From Pithys albifrons albifrons (Eukaryota > Chordata > Aves > Passeriformes > Thamnophilidae): a stretch of DNA of 64,000 nucleotides. This document shows, piece after piece, positions 1-12,497 of the stretch (position 1 is the first letter of the stretch; each line of letters starts with the position of its first letter). Location of the stretch: positions 11,354,660 to 11,418,659 of the forward strand of contig NC_092465.1 in assembly GCF_047495875.1 (NCBI RefSeq), written 5' to 3'. The notes under the pieces were generated by a model. That model was given only the letters and a program-made list of their open reading frames with translations, searched no databases and was not told the origin of the DNA. The translations under genes and the position numbers were made by a program.

Positions 1-66
1 AGCAGCACTGAAAGCAGCACTTCTGGGAGCAGAGCCTTGTAACATACATGCATGACTCTGCTTTAC

Positions 67-174
67 CAATTTTCTTTATTTCTTCATTTTTCACAAAAGG
101 GTCAAATTTGATCTCAACAGGGTTAAGAGCAGATGTAAACAGAACAGTCATTTCCTGTGCCTGGCTTGAGAAAT
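67..174 (-). CDS. Possible internal exon of the same unrecognised gene
   Basis: This 108-bp stretch runs from a TTTCAG acceptor-like site to GTAAAG. Read with two leading bases, it is open throughout and encodes FSSQAQEMTVLFTSALNPVE followed by IKFDPFVKNEEIKKI, ending in phase 1. A second possible acceptor, CACAG at 155-159, would start the exon at 154 in phase 0. That would match the phase-0 donor of the segment at 659-868. The composition is protein-like but 108 open bases is not significant alone, and I recognise no family. It is supported only by splice motifs, frame and the same strand. Confidence 0.25.
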
Positions 175-658
175 CTGAAAGAAATATGCTCCTGTAACCT
201 CCAGCCTTTCCACAGGATCCCAGTACTCACATTCAAAACCTCTAATCCCTCCTGCACATCTCAAGATAACACCATTTCCTAATGCAGAAACACAGTTGCA
301 TCACCTGGTAGGAAAACAAGAGAGCTTGACTTTTAAGGCACATGCAGTAACATGTATTAGGGCCATTCCCTGTTCCAAATCAGCCAACAATGCAGCTTTA
401 ATACAGCTCTGACCAGACGTTCTCACCTCTGTGCTCAAAATTTGGCCCTCTGGAGGCCACCCATGCAGCCCATGTTGGCATCTGCTCCAAGCGCTGGCGC
501 CTGCCAGGGATGAGGGCTCCCTGCTTAAACCACGGTCCCTGGATCCATGTAAGAACACCTGCACTTGAGGGGTTCCAAGTTCTCTTTGCCTTTGCACTAC
601 AACTTTAAAATTTTAGATGATCCCAGTATTTTCTACAGGGTTTTTCTCCACCACTCAC

Positions 659-868
659 GCTGTAAAATTGGTAAGAGCTGGGAAGGTACATTTGTGGTAC
701 AGTCACAGCAGGCACTGCCACATTCCTCACTTTGAAAACCAAGTAGTTGTTGACTGATCCACTGTATGACAAAAATGGTTTCTGTGGGTAAAATTCAAGA
801 GGAATGGCTGATGAACAGCAGATGAGTGAAATTAAGCAAGCAAACAAACAGGCTTCATTCAGACCCAT
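659..868 (-). CDS. Possible first coding exon (signal peptide) of an unrecognised gene
   Basis: On the minus strand an ATG at 868-866 opens MGLNEACLFACLISLICCSS, a plausible secretory signal peptide likely cleaved after SSA. About 49 further residues follow, including SGSVNNYLVFKVRN and VPQMYLPSSYQFYS. A CCCTCTCCCTCTCAG acceptor-like stretch lies just upstream (exon edge would be 873) and a GTGAGT donor-like site follows at 658-653. If the donor is ignored, the frame runs on to a stop at 605-607 (87 residues). I do not recognise the family. The gene lies downstream of the visible PDIA5 exons on the same strand, so it could be nested in a late PDIA5 intron or be a neighbour. It may also be a chance ORF. 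Confidence 0.3.
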
Positions 869-3800
869 TATCACTGAGAGGGAGAGGGAGTCAGATTAAA
901 TCTCCTCTAATTTACAGAGGCATTTAAAAGAAAGCTAGTGGGTCTTTTGGGAGATGAAGTGATGCAAAAATATGTAGCTTGGCTTGTTCTCCATAAAATG
1001 AATTTACTGATAGTAGGAACAACTGTGCAGAATCTTCTCTAGGTGTCTTTGAGGAAAGACCCAATGAGCCAGCATTGATTCGGGCACAGAAGGGTGCTGG
1101 AGACCCCAGTAGAAAAGCTGATTAATCCTCATGAAAACACTGCTTTGAGGAAGAAACTGGCATTTCTGAGGAAATAAAGAACTGCAGGGTTGAGCTGGAT
1201 GTGACTTCTGAAATGATGCCACAACACAGTTGTTAGATGATATAAAGCAAAGCTATCACATGGGGAAATAAAAAAACTTACTAAGTGCTCACATCAGCTT
1301 GTGAACTACTTTTTTTTACAAAAAACAGACTGAGGAAAAATTATATAAACCCATTTTTCAGGTGAGACAAGAATGACACAAAACTGATATGATACGGTAG
1401 CAATTCAATAAATCCACAGACACAATATCCTGTTCCCTGAATTGTAAATATTTCCTGTAATTGCAGGGTCCCATGGGGTGCAGAAGGGACTCAAAGAGGA
1501 TTCCAAAGCAATGGAACAATCTAATGAATAACCTACATGTCTTTATTACATTCAAATGGAGAACTTTTCATTGAACAGGTTTTCTTTTTTTTTAACCAAT
1601 TGTCTAGAGATAATAGCAAATCAAAAGAGAACCTTAGAGATTCTTAGTTCTTCAGTGTACAAAGGTATTAGGACCAGATGGCAATTTTAAGATGTCTGCA
1701 AAGTAGTGCATGAAACAGATGCACCCTGTTGTACAATAGTCACCTTATTACATTTAAAACTTGTATCAAACTTTCAGAATTGCCTAAAGGAATCAAGTTC
1801 TCTTTCCAAAAAACCACAGGTTTCTACTTGCTTAAATATGAAAAAGCATCCTTTAAGTTACTTCAAGCTTTATTTAATTTGAAACTACAAAGCCCAGTGA
1901 TGTAATATAACCTCTCTACACCTAAACAGCACAAGGTTAATTCAGTTTCCTTAGAAGACTGGAAGCTGCATTAGCACAGCACATAGAAGAAAGGTGAAGC
2001 TGTTTTTAATGAATATAAATCAAAAGCTAACAATTTGTACAAAATAGGTAAAGGAACCAAATGGACATCAAAGCAGTTTCTACAGACAGCAAAGGTAATA
2101 ATGATGTTTTAAGTAGATGAGGGATTTTAAATGTATTAGAAGCAAAAGAAACCCAAACAATGCAAGCAATACAGCTTTGAAAGAAAATGATGGAGTTGTC
2201 AAAAAGAACTTTACTGAATATATAAATCAAAATATTAAGTAGGTGTGGAGATGGCCTCTGCCTGGCACCTCCAAAATGCTGTTTGCATTTCTGGGTGCAT
2301 AAATCAGCAATGAGTTCAAACTGGAGGGGGATGAGAAGATCTGTAAGAAAAATAATAGGACTGAAAGACATGTTCCACGGCAAAGGGAGTCAGGAAGCTC
2401 AGTATGTCAGCATCTTAAATCCAAAGATTAAGAAATGATAAAAATTGAGAAAACTCAGTCTCTAATTTTCATTGTAACGAGCTGTTCAAGCTGGGTGCCA
2501 AAGGCTATGTAACCTCCAGAGCTGGCTGCCTGCTGAAGCCAGTCAAATTCAGACAGGAAATTCACATTCCCCATCACTAGTGATTTTTAGTCTGAAAGGA
2601 AATGGTTTTCTGAAAGAGATGCTTTCACACAGTGGTTCTCTACCTGATCAGAAGGAAGCTGTCCTTGACTTGCATCACTGAGCTGAAACTGCTACAGAAG
2701 TGACATGTTTTGGCTGTCCTCATGTCACCGTCTCCGAGCACCGGGAGCTGCGGAATGGCAGTGCTGCCCCACGGCCAGGCAAGGATGGCAGCCCCTGCCA
2801 ACCCCAACCTGAGCATACCAAGTGGAACTGCTCCACAGCAGAGCAGATCAGGCAGCTGGTCTTCAGAAAGCACTATTACACTTTTTGTCTATCATTAATG
2901 CATAATGATGTATAACCCTACCCATGTTGTTTCCGTGTGCACTTTCAGCATCTTGTACATAATAAAATCTTGATAAATAAAGTAACAAAGTGGTGTGCAT
3001 ATATTTTACATGAGATTTTTGAAAGAGACTGTTTAAACATGCACACATTTTAATGTAGACTGTTTTCACATCAAATACTATAACTTAACGTGTCAGTATT
3101 TTCATAACAAAGTCCTGGCCAACTCCTTAGAGGAGATCTGAAAGCCCAGTGATTTGTGAGACTGTGGCATTTGTGCTGTCCGTGCTCTACCCTCAGCGTG
3201 AGAAAGGGCTCTGCTCCCCCCTCAGCCCTCAGCTTCCTTTAGTACCTCTCAACGGGTGATCTCAAGTGCTTTAACTAATATCAATTAATTACACTTCAAA
3301 TTGTCCCTAAGAGAGACAGACTGATTAGCCCTCTGTCATTACATGCAAGGTTAAATGGAGTCAGGAAGAGGTTAAGTGACTCTCAGGGTTCACAATTCTG
3401 CTTGACAGGGAGCAGGGCCACAAGGTGCTGACTCCATTTGTTCAGCTACAAAACCAGCAGGGCCTCAGAGGGCTCAGCACATGACAGGATGGAGCCCTCA
3501 GCGTGCAAAGTGCAGAGCAGAGAATGACTTTCCAATTCCCCATCTCTGCTTGAAATCATCACCGTCTAAATAACAGGGGTAGATAGTGCCCTCTGTTATT
3601 GGTTTTTAAATGACTGCAATTCTAAGCAAGTGAAAGCAGCACATTGCACAGCTATCAAAGCAAACCCGAGAGCTTGTAGACCGCAGAGTAAAGCAAAGCC
3701 TGTTTCCACTTCAGGAGTTCCAAGCAATTAACTAGAATTAAAACAAGAATATTACTTGGTCAATCAAGGAAAGACAGGCCACAGACAGTAATTGCACAGA

Positions 3801-4627
3801 TAAGAGCTGAAAATGGGTATACTGCTTAAACCAATGCAATTCGTGTGGCTACAGAAGTTATTGAATCCACAGGCAGATTTGAGAAAGGCATTTGGAGATG
3901 TTACTGAAAGGTTAATTCACTTTTGTTCTACCAGTGGAGAATCAGAGGGCCTTTTAATTGAATATCTGGACCCAAAGCTCATTTGATGACATGACCTGAC
4001 ACCACAGCTTAGTAATATTTCCAAGACACATGATATTAATAATTGAAAGAGGAAGATATGTCCTTTGATTTGAAAAAGGTTATGAGGTTTTCAGTTAAGC
4101 ATTGGGTCAAACATGGCTTGTCTTGCTACTCTTAACAACAAGCAAACTACTACCAATTTCACAGCCTGCTGGTGGGTTTTGTTGTTTTTTTCTGGGCTAT
4201 TTGAACTTTTATTTTGTAGCATTTTGGAGGTATATAGATGAGAAGAGGGATATGGAGCCCAACTCCTTGAAAACCACAGCCTTAGGCACAAGTAATTGCA
4301 AAAGCAGCAACAAAGTCATCAGAACCAGCCAAAATGAAAAGTGAGGAGAGGAAAAAGGCCAGGTGCAAAACTCCAGTACTGTTTTATGCACTATGAAAAG
4401 CAAGGATATGACTGACTGCAGTGAATTACAAATGACATGACAGCACTCAGCATTCAACAACCAGCAATCCTGTAAAAGATGGCAAACTATACAGAAAGTT
4501 ACCTGTGGACAGAAAGGGTTAAAGAGCAACAGCTACACCTAGAACAAAGCTGAACATCAGTTCCAACAGACCTGCATTTTCCACTGTGCCACTGGCCTGT
4601 GCAGCCCAAACCAAGCTGGTAACAGCA

Positions 4628-4658
4628 GTTAACCAAGGCACCATCAGCCTTGGTTAAC
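4628..4658. other. Perfect inverted repeat (12-bp arms, 7-nt loop)
   Basis: GTTAACCAAGGC at 4628-4639 is followed by the loop ACCATCA and then its exact reverse complement GCCTTGGTTAAC at 4647-4658. The pairing does not extend past the arms. The structure could extrude as a hairpin in DNA or fold in RNA from either strand. No gene or terminator context explains it. Confidence 0.85.
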
Positions 4659-7589
4659 CACAAACACAGTAAAACAGCAAATGAAATAATTCTGCCATCT
4701 AACATGCCAGTGGACACAACTTGTAATATAAGATACACTGCTGAGATAGCAACAGCCGGTAGAGCACTGTGGAATTTCATCTGTGCTAATGGAGGCTCAA
4801 AAGCAGCCCCCATTATAACAATGTTACACATCACCTGAAAAAGCACCTCTTTTATTGGAAATGGGTTTCCTGACACTGCATAAGGGTAGGTGGTGTATTC
4901 ATAGTTCAATGTGTCCTAATGTACCCACAGAGACTATGTGACATTACACCAACAATAGCTGTGTGTCTGTGAGGAGAGAATTTCAAGGGCCAAGAGCACA
5001 CACTTCCCTCCTCTTCCCTTCTCACAAGCTTGAGCAGTTCATATACAGGTAATATTCTGCTCACCACATCCAGCAGTTGTAACATTTTAGAGTTACAAAA
5101 CAAGAGGAGTTGGATCACCTCGACAAATTTTATTTCAACACCACAGCTCCGTAACAGCCACCTCTGAGCACTCCCATCACAGCTACCCACAGTCTGGGGA
5201 AGTGCCTCAACTTCCGAGTGGAGAGGAGTTTAAACTGTTCCCTCAGTGCTAATTACTATCCTCAACACAAATGCTGGGGCTAAGAGCAGCTCTGCCAGCC
5301 TGATTGCAGAGACCACTCTATAAATTCATCCTTTATCAACCCCAGCCCGTTAAGGGGCTCTGTGGCATCAGCACTATTTACACCGACAGGAACGCACATC
5401 ACTAATGCGCGCCGGTAGCAAGAGCAGTGCTAATGCAGGAGAGAAGGCAGGCAGTGGCACAGCTAACATATCAAAATTCTGCAGTGCCAGCCCACGCAGG
5501 ATTTAAAGTCTCATTATCAGAGGGTCCAGACCTCGCCTCTGCCTCAACCAACAACCAGAAAATCCTTCCTGCAAGGGTTTTGCCTTGAAAGGGAATCTTC
5601 CTGTTCAGCAGGTTTTTAGTAATTTTTTGATAGCTTAAGCATCATTTACAAACACACACATTTTGTTCAGGCTCTTTGTTACAGCCTGCTAATGAAAACT
5701 TAACAAGATGTGCTTGCAAGTGACAGAAAAACCTCTTGGTGGGAGCCAATCCGAGGCCATCGTGAGACACTGAACTCAACTGTGCTGCTGCTTTGCTCTG
5801 CACATCTGAGCTCATTAACTCAACTGTCGAGTCTGTTCTCCCCCTCTGTGCATACTTCACACAGAGCTATGGCACCCAGCTCTGCTGAGTGACCCAGCAG
5901 AGACCCAGACTGCTCATCTCAGGCTCACCAGCCACAGGCTGAGGCTTCACAGCCAGTCAAATTTCCATGTTTTGTTACAGCAGTCCAGCTTAGCCAAAAC
6001 AGCACTATCTCACCAAAACTGCCTATGTAAAGGCTGAGATATGGAGCAACCACCTTTATCTGGGCTTACTACAAAAAATAGGAGCGAGGAACAGGAAACA
6101 TTACTACTTCCTTCAGAATAGCTTTTTGATGACAGCTTGGGTCCCAGGGCTGGAGGAGCACACTGGCCCTCCTGGCTGTCAGCATTAATCATGAAAACAA
6201 CATGTGCACCTTCTGTGCACACGAGACCCATGCTGGCAAGGACTCTCAGCTAAGTGCTTTTTGTTGTTGCATATTCCTCGATGTGTAACTTGGACAGAAG
6301 AAACTGAGCACTATTCATTGTGAAAAGACAGAGAAGGAGCATACCAGGACACAGAATGATTAAAATTTTGAACAAAGTCTGTGGGTCAAATTAATGCAGG
6401 TTTGCTTTAGCTCTCAACATTTTATGCAGTGCTAATGAAACACACAGGGATGGGCAGGACAGACTTAGCCAGATCCCTATCTGAGTTCTTACTGCTGAAG
6501 AAATCCCTATCTGATTTCTCACTTACTTCTTACCTCAGACAGCAATGATGTCAATAGTTCCGCTAGACTGTCTTTGTTTTACATCAGGACAACGCTCATG
6601 TACCATTTCCCACAACCAGCTTAGAACAACACACAGCCTTTTAATGGCTCAAACACCATCCTGAAGTCTTCCTGGATTTTACCAGGTGTAACACGGATTA
6701 GGCACCTTCGTTCACTTCTTCCAGCCCTGAAAGAAAAACCCTACAAAAAACTTTAAATGAAGACCTAAGGAGGCTGATGTCTTTTAACTGCACGTCCCTT
6801 GCAGAAGTACAGCCACTTGCTCACTACAAAAATACCTCATTAAGATCATCCTCAGGATGGTGCAATTCTGGCTGTTCTCTGTGGGTCAGGCTTCACCAGA
6901 AAATAACCTTTTCCAGCTGATGAAAACAATTTCCAATAAAGCAAAAGTTTCACTGCTGAACACAGAACCAGAAATCAGCTCCCAGCAAAGTATTATTAAA
7001 AAGCCCATTCTGGCAAACCCTGTCGAATGCCACAATTTGAGGCCATTTGGCAAGTTAGTAACATTTGCAGCTGCCACCCTTATGAACCATTAAAAGGGAG
7101 CACATTCCCTCTACTACTTCCCGTTACTGCTTGAAGTCTTTATTTTTTAAGAATGCTTATTATCTTGTTTTGACAAAAGCAGAAATTGAATGAATTTGCT
7201 CAGTGTCCAGTTCCTCCACTGAAAGTGACTGATCTCAAAAAGGCATGTCCTCCCCTCATCATTTGGACCTGTTTAACGACTGGTCTGTTATATGTAATTC
7301 TTTTCTGACACAGTTGATTTATTTGTAGTGTCTTCAGAAGAAGCAATCTCAATTAAAAAAGTGACACAAATGTGTTTTCATGTGTTGGTCTCTCATTCTT
7401 ATAACTCACAAGTGGACATCTGTTTCTGTGCAAGAATCAGTAGGATTGTGTCATTAAGCCTTTCTTATTTAGAGAAAATCAGAACTTGATGAGAAGGGAG
7501 GGGGAAAACCCCAAAACAAAATCAACAAAACCAAACCAAAACCAGAAACGAATAAAAACCCACAGCAAATTTCAAACTTCAGTATTACT

Positions 7590-8180
7590 ATTCCTAGAAA
7601 TACAACATTGCTATGGTTGGAAGGCACTTCTGGAGATCCAGCTCCCTTCCTCAAAACAGGGTCAACCACAGCAGGTGTCTAGCCAGGTTTTGAATACCTC
7701 CAAGGATGGAGACTCTTGAGTCAACCTGTTCCAGTGTTCAACCATCACCACAGCAAAATCCCCCACCACTTGCTTTTAAATGTTTAACAAAACTTTCTTG
7801 TGTTTCAATCTGTGCCCATCACCCCCTGTCCTCTCACTGGGCACTGCGGAGAAGAGTCTGGCTCTCTTCTTACCCCCAGCATTAGCTACCTAATGCATAC
7901 TGGTAATATCCTCCTGAGCCTCCTCTTCTTCAGGCTGAACAGTTCCAGCTCTCTCAGCTTCTCTTCATATGTCAGATACTGCAGACCCTTAATCACCATC
8001 ATGGTCCTTCTCTGGATTCACTCCAGTATGTCAATGTTCTTCCTGGACTGGGGAGCCCAGAACTACAGACACAGCAATCCAGCTGTGTCTCACCAGTGCT
8101 GAGTGGAGGGGAGGGTTCAGCTGCCTTGACCTGCTGGTGAAGGTCTGCCTAATTCAACTGATGCCCAGCTATGGAGTCTG
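7590..8180 (-). mobile_element. CR1 LINE fragment, 5'-truncated, minus orientation
   Basis: The plus strand reads like the complement of the 3' end of a chicken-repeat-1 (CR1) non-LTR retroposon. Diagnostic pieces in the expected order are GGTTGGAAGGCACTTCTGGA, AACCTGTTCCAGTGTTCAAC, CTCCTCTTCTTCAGGCTGAA, CTTCTCTGGATTCACTCCAG and CTGGGGAGCCCAGAACTACA, ending near TTGACCTGCTGG. The element is therefore inserted antisense to the plus strand and reads in the same direction as PDIA5. It is diverged and carries no intact coding frame. Boundaries are approximate. CR1 is the commonest retroposon family in birds and is also found in other reptiles, which is the main evidence for the host group. Confidence 0.85.
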
Positions 8181-11100
8181 CATCCCTGGCTCTGAATTGT
8201 TTTTACAACAGCAGAAATCAGCATAAATTTGAGGGAGCATTTAGCTAAAGCTTGATGGTCACATCACCAAAGTATGACATCAGAAAGGCATATTAAATCC
8301 CAGGGATGAGCAAGGTGGAAATGGGAACCATGTGAGCTTTGAGTTAGAGAATGGGATGGTCATTAATTTGCTATGGGTCTTTGCATTGGATTGACAAGAA
8401 ATTCCATGTAGTATTCCAAGAGCTCCTCCATACAGAAGTTTTGGGTTAAAAACACAGTACACTCACAAAGAACTATCTGCATTTCGCCAGTTCATTCAAA
8501 AATGCTCACCTAGCTTCAATCACTCTTTATTTCCCTTTAATTTCAGTTTGAGTAATGCAGCAAAAACATGTCCAATGTGAAGACATGTTATTTACTGGAA
8601 CTTTGTTATCCTTTGTGATTCTGACAACAGATCACAACCAACTGCTTCTGTTTTGCAGTTTTCAGTACCATAGCAGTAGAAGGTTAAAATTTAATGCACT
8701 GACAAAGTCAAATCTCAATTATCTGGAATAACAGAGTGGAAAGAGCACATTAAAGTAAAAATGCAGATAAAACACCTTCAGATAAGCTGTATGAACAGTG
8801 AGGACATAAGAGAAAGAAGAAAGAAAACTCAGGGCAATGATCCCAGAAGAGGCACCTATGCAAACTCATCATCCCAGGATTCCATCCAGGCTTTAATGCT
8901 CTGACTCTTCAAACAAGCTCTGGATGTAGAGCACAGACATGCATGTAATGCAATTCTGGACTGGTTGGTTCAGCACTGCAGCCTAACTAGGCTGGATCTG
9001 CTCTTGTCCATTTGGCTCACTTCCTGATATGGTCCACAGCCTCCCAAATCCTGATCATCCACGTGCCAAGCTATATGCACACACCAAATTATACTCAGAC
9101 TAGTTGTCTCCTTTCTCCAAGCAAAACCTGGAGTAGTTGATGGTATCCAGTACTCTAAGAGCTGGCTGATGGAGAGAATACAGACACACAACCCATAAAC
9201 CCTCCCCAAATGCCTTTCAAATGCTGGTGCAATAAACCTACTGCTTTCAAATACTCCTCAAATGCCTCACAGCATTCCCCAGGACACGACACACACCTGT
9301 GGCTTCATGCTTCAATTCTGCAGATGGCATCATTGTCCTCCTGTTTCTTAGGCATTTTGAACTCAAAGGTACGTGAGGGGGATGACAACTACATCACAAG
9401 AGCCCCACAAGAGTCCAGAGAATTGCTGGGCCAGGTGCTGTGCAGCACAGATGCCAGCAGCCTGCTCCAAGTGCTAGCCCCGAGTAGCTCTAACAAGTGC
9501 CAGCTCACAGTCCAAGACTGTGGCACAGAGGAATAGTACAGACCTGCCCAATGGACACCCAGATGAAGATGAGATCCCACGCAGTTATTGGCAAAAGTAG
9601 CATTTGTTTTTTTTCTGCAGCTGGCACTTTTGTCCCAAGTCAGTATTGGGGACCTGCCCCTATTGCCCCTCCTGCCCCAAATCAGCCATTACAGTGCACA
9701 CAGATGCCACCAAGGAGGAATGGGAATGTGGGTTCAAAGTCCATAGCGAGTGGATTTTACCCCCAGTAAATTCAAGAGTTTTGATTCTGATTCTCAGTCA
9801 TTAAAATATTCCACAGGCACCAGGAATAACCTTTACACTTCAACCACATTCAGGGTGATGGAGTAATGAGTTCCCTATCTTTTCTATGTGGATGTAGCAG
9901 TCTTCTCTTCCGGAGTTAAATCTCTGTGAAGCACAGTTCAGTACCATTAAAGCACCGCTCAGCTCAGTCCAGAGTTATCGGCACTGCAGCAGATTGATGG
10001 TTCTCCTATACATACTAAGTAATCTGGGCTGGAACCTGCCACAGAAAAGCCAGATCCCATTTTCATTTGCATCTAAGACATGTATCTGTGGCCTTTGACT
10101 AAAGGTTTGTCACTCCAGCTGAAAGTTTGACAAAGGTCAGACTATACAACTTTCTACTTTAAATTCTAATGACAGATGAGAGATACATATCTTAGCATAA
10201 ATATTTATATATAAACATACTTTATATATGCATGTATACACACACCCTCAATCTTAAAATATCTCAGCATATGTGTAAGTGTAACAAATCCTGCCACGGA
10301 GTCACAAGTGAATGGAGTAGCATGCTGTGAGTCTGCCCTGACCTAAGATGTGAATTTGAATAGAAAAAGAAAATTATTTGAGATAATGGGGGCTTGCAAT
10401 TTTAGCAGTGTTCCTTCAGCACTAAAAGAAGCAAAGTTAAGCCTAATTGGCAATGTAAGCTCCAAGAAGTCTCGAGATTGAGAAAACGGTAAACAAAAGC
10501 TAATCTACCGAATTTAGCAGGAGGCACATCACTGCAGAAAAGCTGAAAAGACTAGAATGATTTCCACCATTCTATTGCATTAATGATTATTTCACCAGAG
10601 ATTTTAATATTCATCTGCTGCCTCCCCCTGCACCCAACTAAGGGCAGGCTTGTTGCACTCCCTGTGTGTGCCTGCTTTCTGCTTTGCTCAGACACTTCCA
10701 CATTCAGAGAGAACAAATCTGAGAAACTGTGCATGGCCCACATACTGACACCACAGCAGCAACCTTCAGTGTCTTCAGAGTCGCAGGAAGGACAAAAGTG
10801 GTTCCACTTAACACCTTTGTGTCCTGTATATAGGTGGTCTCATGCAGCACTGTGTCAAAACCAGTGCAAAAACGTGTCTGAAGGGCAGCCTCAAAGGACC
10901 CAACAGTTTTAACATCATGGAAACCTTGCTTTTACAGCCTGTTCACACAGACAGGGCTAGTCTGATCTTTACTTACCCCTTCTGAAGGAGGGGTAGAAGT
11001 CAAACTGCAAAAAATTAGCCCATCAGACAAGTTCCCTCATGCTTTCAACCCTGGGGGCTGCATACCCATTGCACACAGTGCGTCTGCTTTAAACTGTCCT

Positions 11101-12366
11101 TAAAAATGACCAAGAATTTAAATGCCTTAAAAAGATGCAGCTAAAAACCAAAAGGGAAATAAATCTCTCTTCCAGAGAAAGTCACCGACCAAGTAAAGAG
11201 AACTCAAGAGACACTGAACTGCTAAATCTTACCATTTCGTGTGCAATCATTGGATTTTAAAATTACAATTTGCTCTTAACCAGCTGAGGTCCATGAATCA
11301 GAAATTCCTGGCACATGGGCAATTTTTAGTCAATAGGTGGTGGGAACTGGAGCTGAGAAGGGATTACATCCTCTTCCTTTTTCTTTTACAACCTTCCAGA
11401 AATCTTTCCTCTGAATTTCACTCCTCCTTTCTCCCACATCCCTTCATGGGAGCCCCAAAGCATTCAGGTTTAATTCTCTAACAGAAAAGCAAAATAAGGG
11501 GTTGCCTGATTAAACATTAAGAACCTTTTTCTCTCTTTATGGAAAATACCTTCAGTTTAATGGGAATAAGTTAGTAACTGTTTATCTGAAGGTTATCCAT
11601 TAATTGCTGGCCATGTGACAGGGAAGAAAGTTTTTAGCATCTGGGGGGCTGAGTTGGGGTGCTATAAAGGCAAGTTAATACTATCTAATATTAAATGACT
11701 GGATTCTCTTCCACCTTTGATAAACTCCTCAGAAATTAAGAACTTGTGCCTAGTCTGCCTGTCTTTGGGACAGCACAGGAAAACAGAAAAGGTCCCTCCA
11801 ATTCATCTTATTTATAAAAAGCTTGACTCAAAACTTCTCTAGAAATATTCTCAGGAGTTTAAAAAAGAAAGTGTGTACATGATGCACACAAAACAATTTA
11901 GGAGAAGGGAGCTATGCCCATAGTCCCAGTGGAGACTTACATGTAGATTTATTACAGAAAATAATTTATTCCACCAAAATTTGTTCTCCTACACTACTGC
12001 ATTGATTTCACTACTGAAGTGCTACACTAATGAGTCAGGCTCTTCATGTCCATTGTGCTACTATAAAGGAACACATTTTGTTACATGGACCATAAAATGC
12101 AGCAGAGGAAAATAAATCTGTTTTGTTGTTGTGCTGCTGCCTGCTTTGGTGTCTGCATTAATGCAGTAACTCTTTAAATAACCACTATAAACTGTTCTGT
12201 TTCCATTTATAAAGACACAAATGAGGGTGACAATGATGCTTCCATACACTTATATTCAAGATCAGGTCTTTATCCTTAAAATCTGGGGACAGTGAGGGAA
12301 TTAATTCAAAATTTCCTGAACTCTAGGGCTTATAAAACCCACCCATGCAGAGAGGTTTTTACTCAC

Positions 12367-12497
12367 ATGGCGCATAGAACATGACAAGGGTGTGCTTCTT
12401 CTTCTTCAAGGACTCCCTGAAGTCTTCTCCAGCAAGGTGGACAACACTGGTCTGTTTCTCTTCCCACGCAGGCTCAGGTGGAGGTGGCGCTTCAGGA
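12367..12497 (-). CDS. PDIA5: PDIA5 coding exon, linker and first half of catalytic domain 3
   Basis: This 131-bp exon completes the Asn codon, then encodes a second proline-rich linker (PEAPPPPEPAWEEKQTS), VVHLAGEDFRESLKKKKHTL, and VMFYAP plus the first base of Trp. The acceptor is CAG after a long pyrimidine run (TGTCTTTCTTTTCCAG) and the donor is GTGAGT. The next exon should supply the third active site (CPHC in human) and was not found between 1 and 12366. This is therefore the last PDIA5 exon visible. The match to the human segment EAPPPPEPTWEE...KKKKHTLVMFYAPW is nearly exact. Confidence 0.96.

Larger units (their letters stand above)
875..12366 (-). other. Sequence downstream of the last visible PDIA5 exon, no PDIA5 exon recognised
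   Basis: If PDIA5 continues past the left edge, this is the 3' intron following catalytic domain 3's first exon. It holds the CR1 fragment (7590-8180), the perfect stem-loop (4628-4658) and a short AT-rich run near 10200. I looked for the CPHC exon, the exon with the third cis-proline element and the KKKEEL-type C-terminus and did not find them. Confidence 0.6.

Noticed and set aside
231..278. 48-bp open segment with acceptor- and donor-like ends between the two candidate exons at the left edge
   Set aside because: Its phase would fit the 67-174 segment, but the intervening intron would be only 56 bp, too short for a vertebrate intron. The upstream join with 659-868 is also out of phase.
4499..4909. 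136-codon minus-strand frame with hydrophobic segments resembling membrane helices
   Set aside because: T-rich DNA gives hydrophobic residues by default. The second half is Cys/Ser-rich with no plausible protein character, and the frame runs through the 4628-4658 hairpin.
6472..6525. Near-repeat of ATCCCTATCTGA(G/T)TTCT about 36 bp apart
   Set aside because: Two short imperfect copies only; too weak to call a structured repeat.
7486..8102. Open frames on both strands across the CR1 fragment
   Set aside because: They fall in retroposon tail and A/C-rich simple sequence and do not correspond to an intact CR1 reverse transcriptase.
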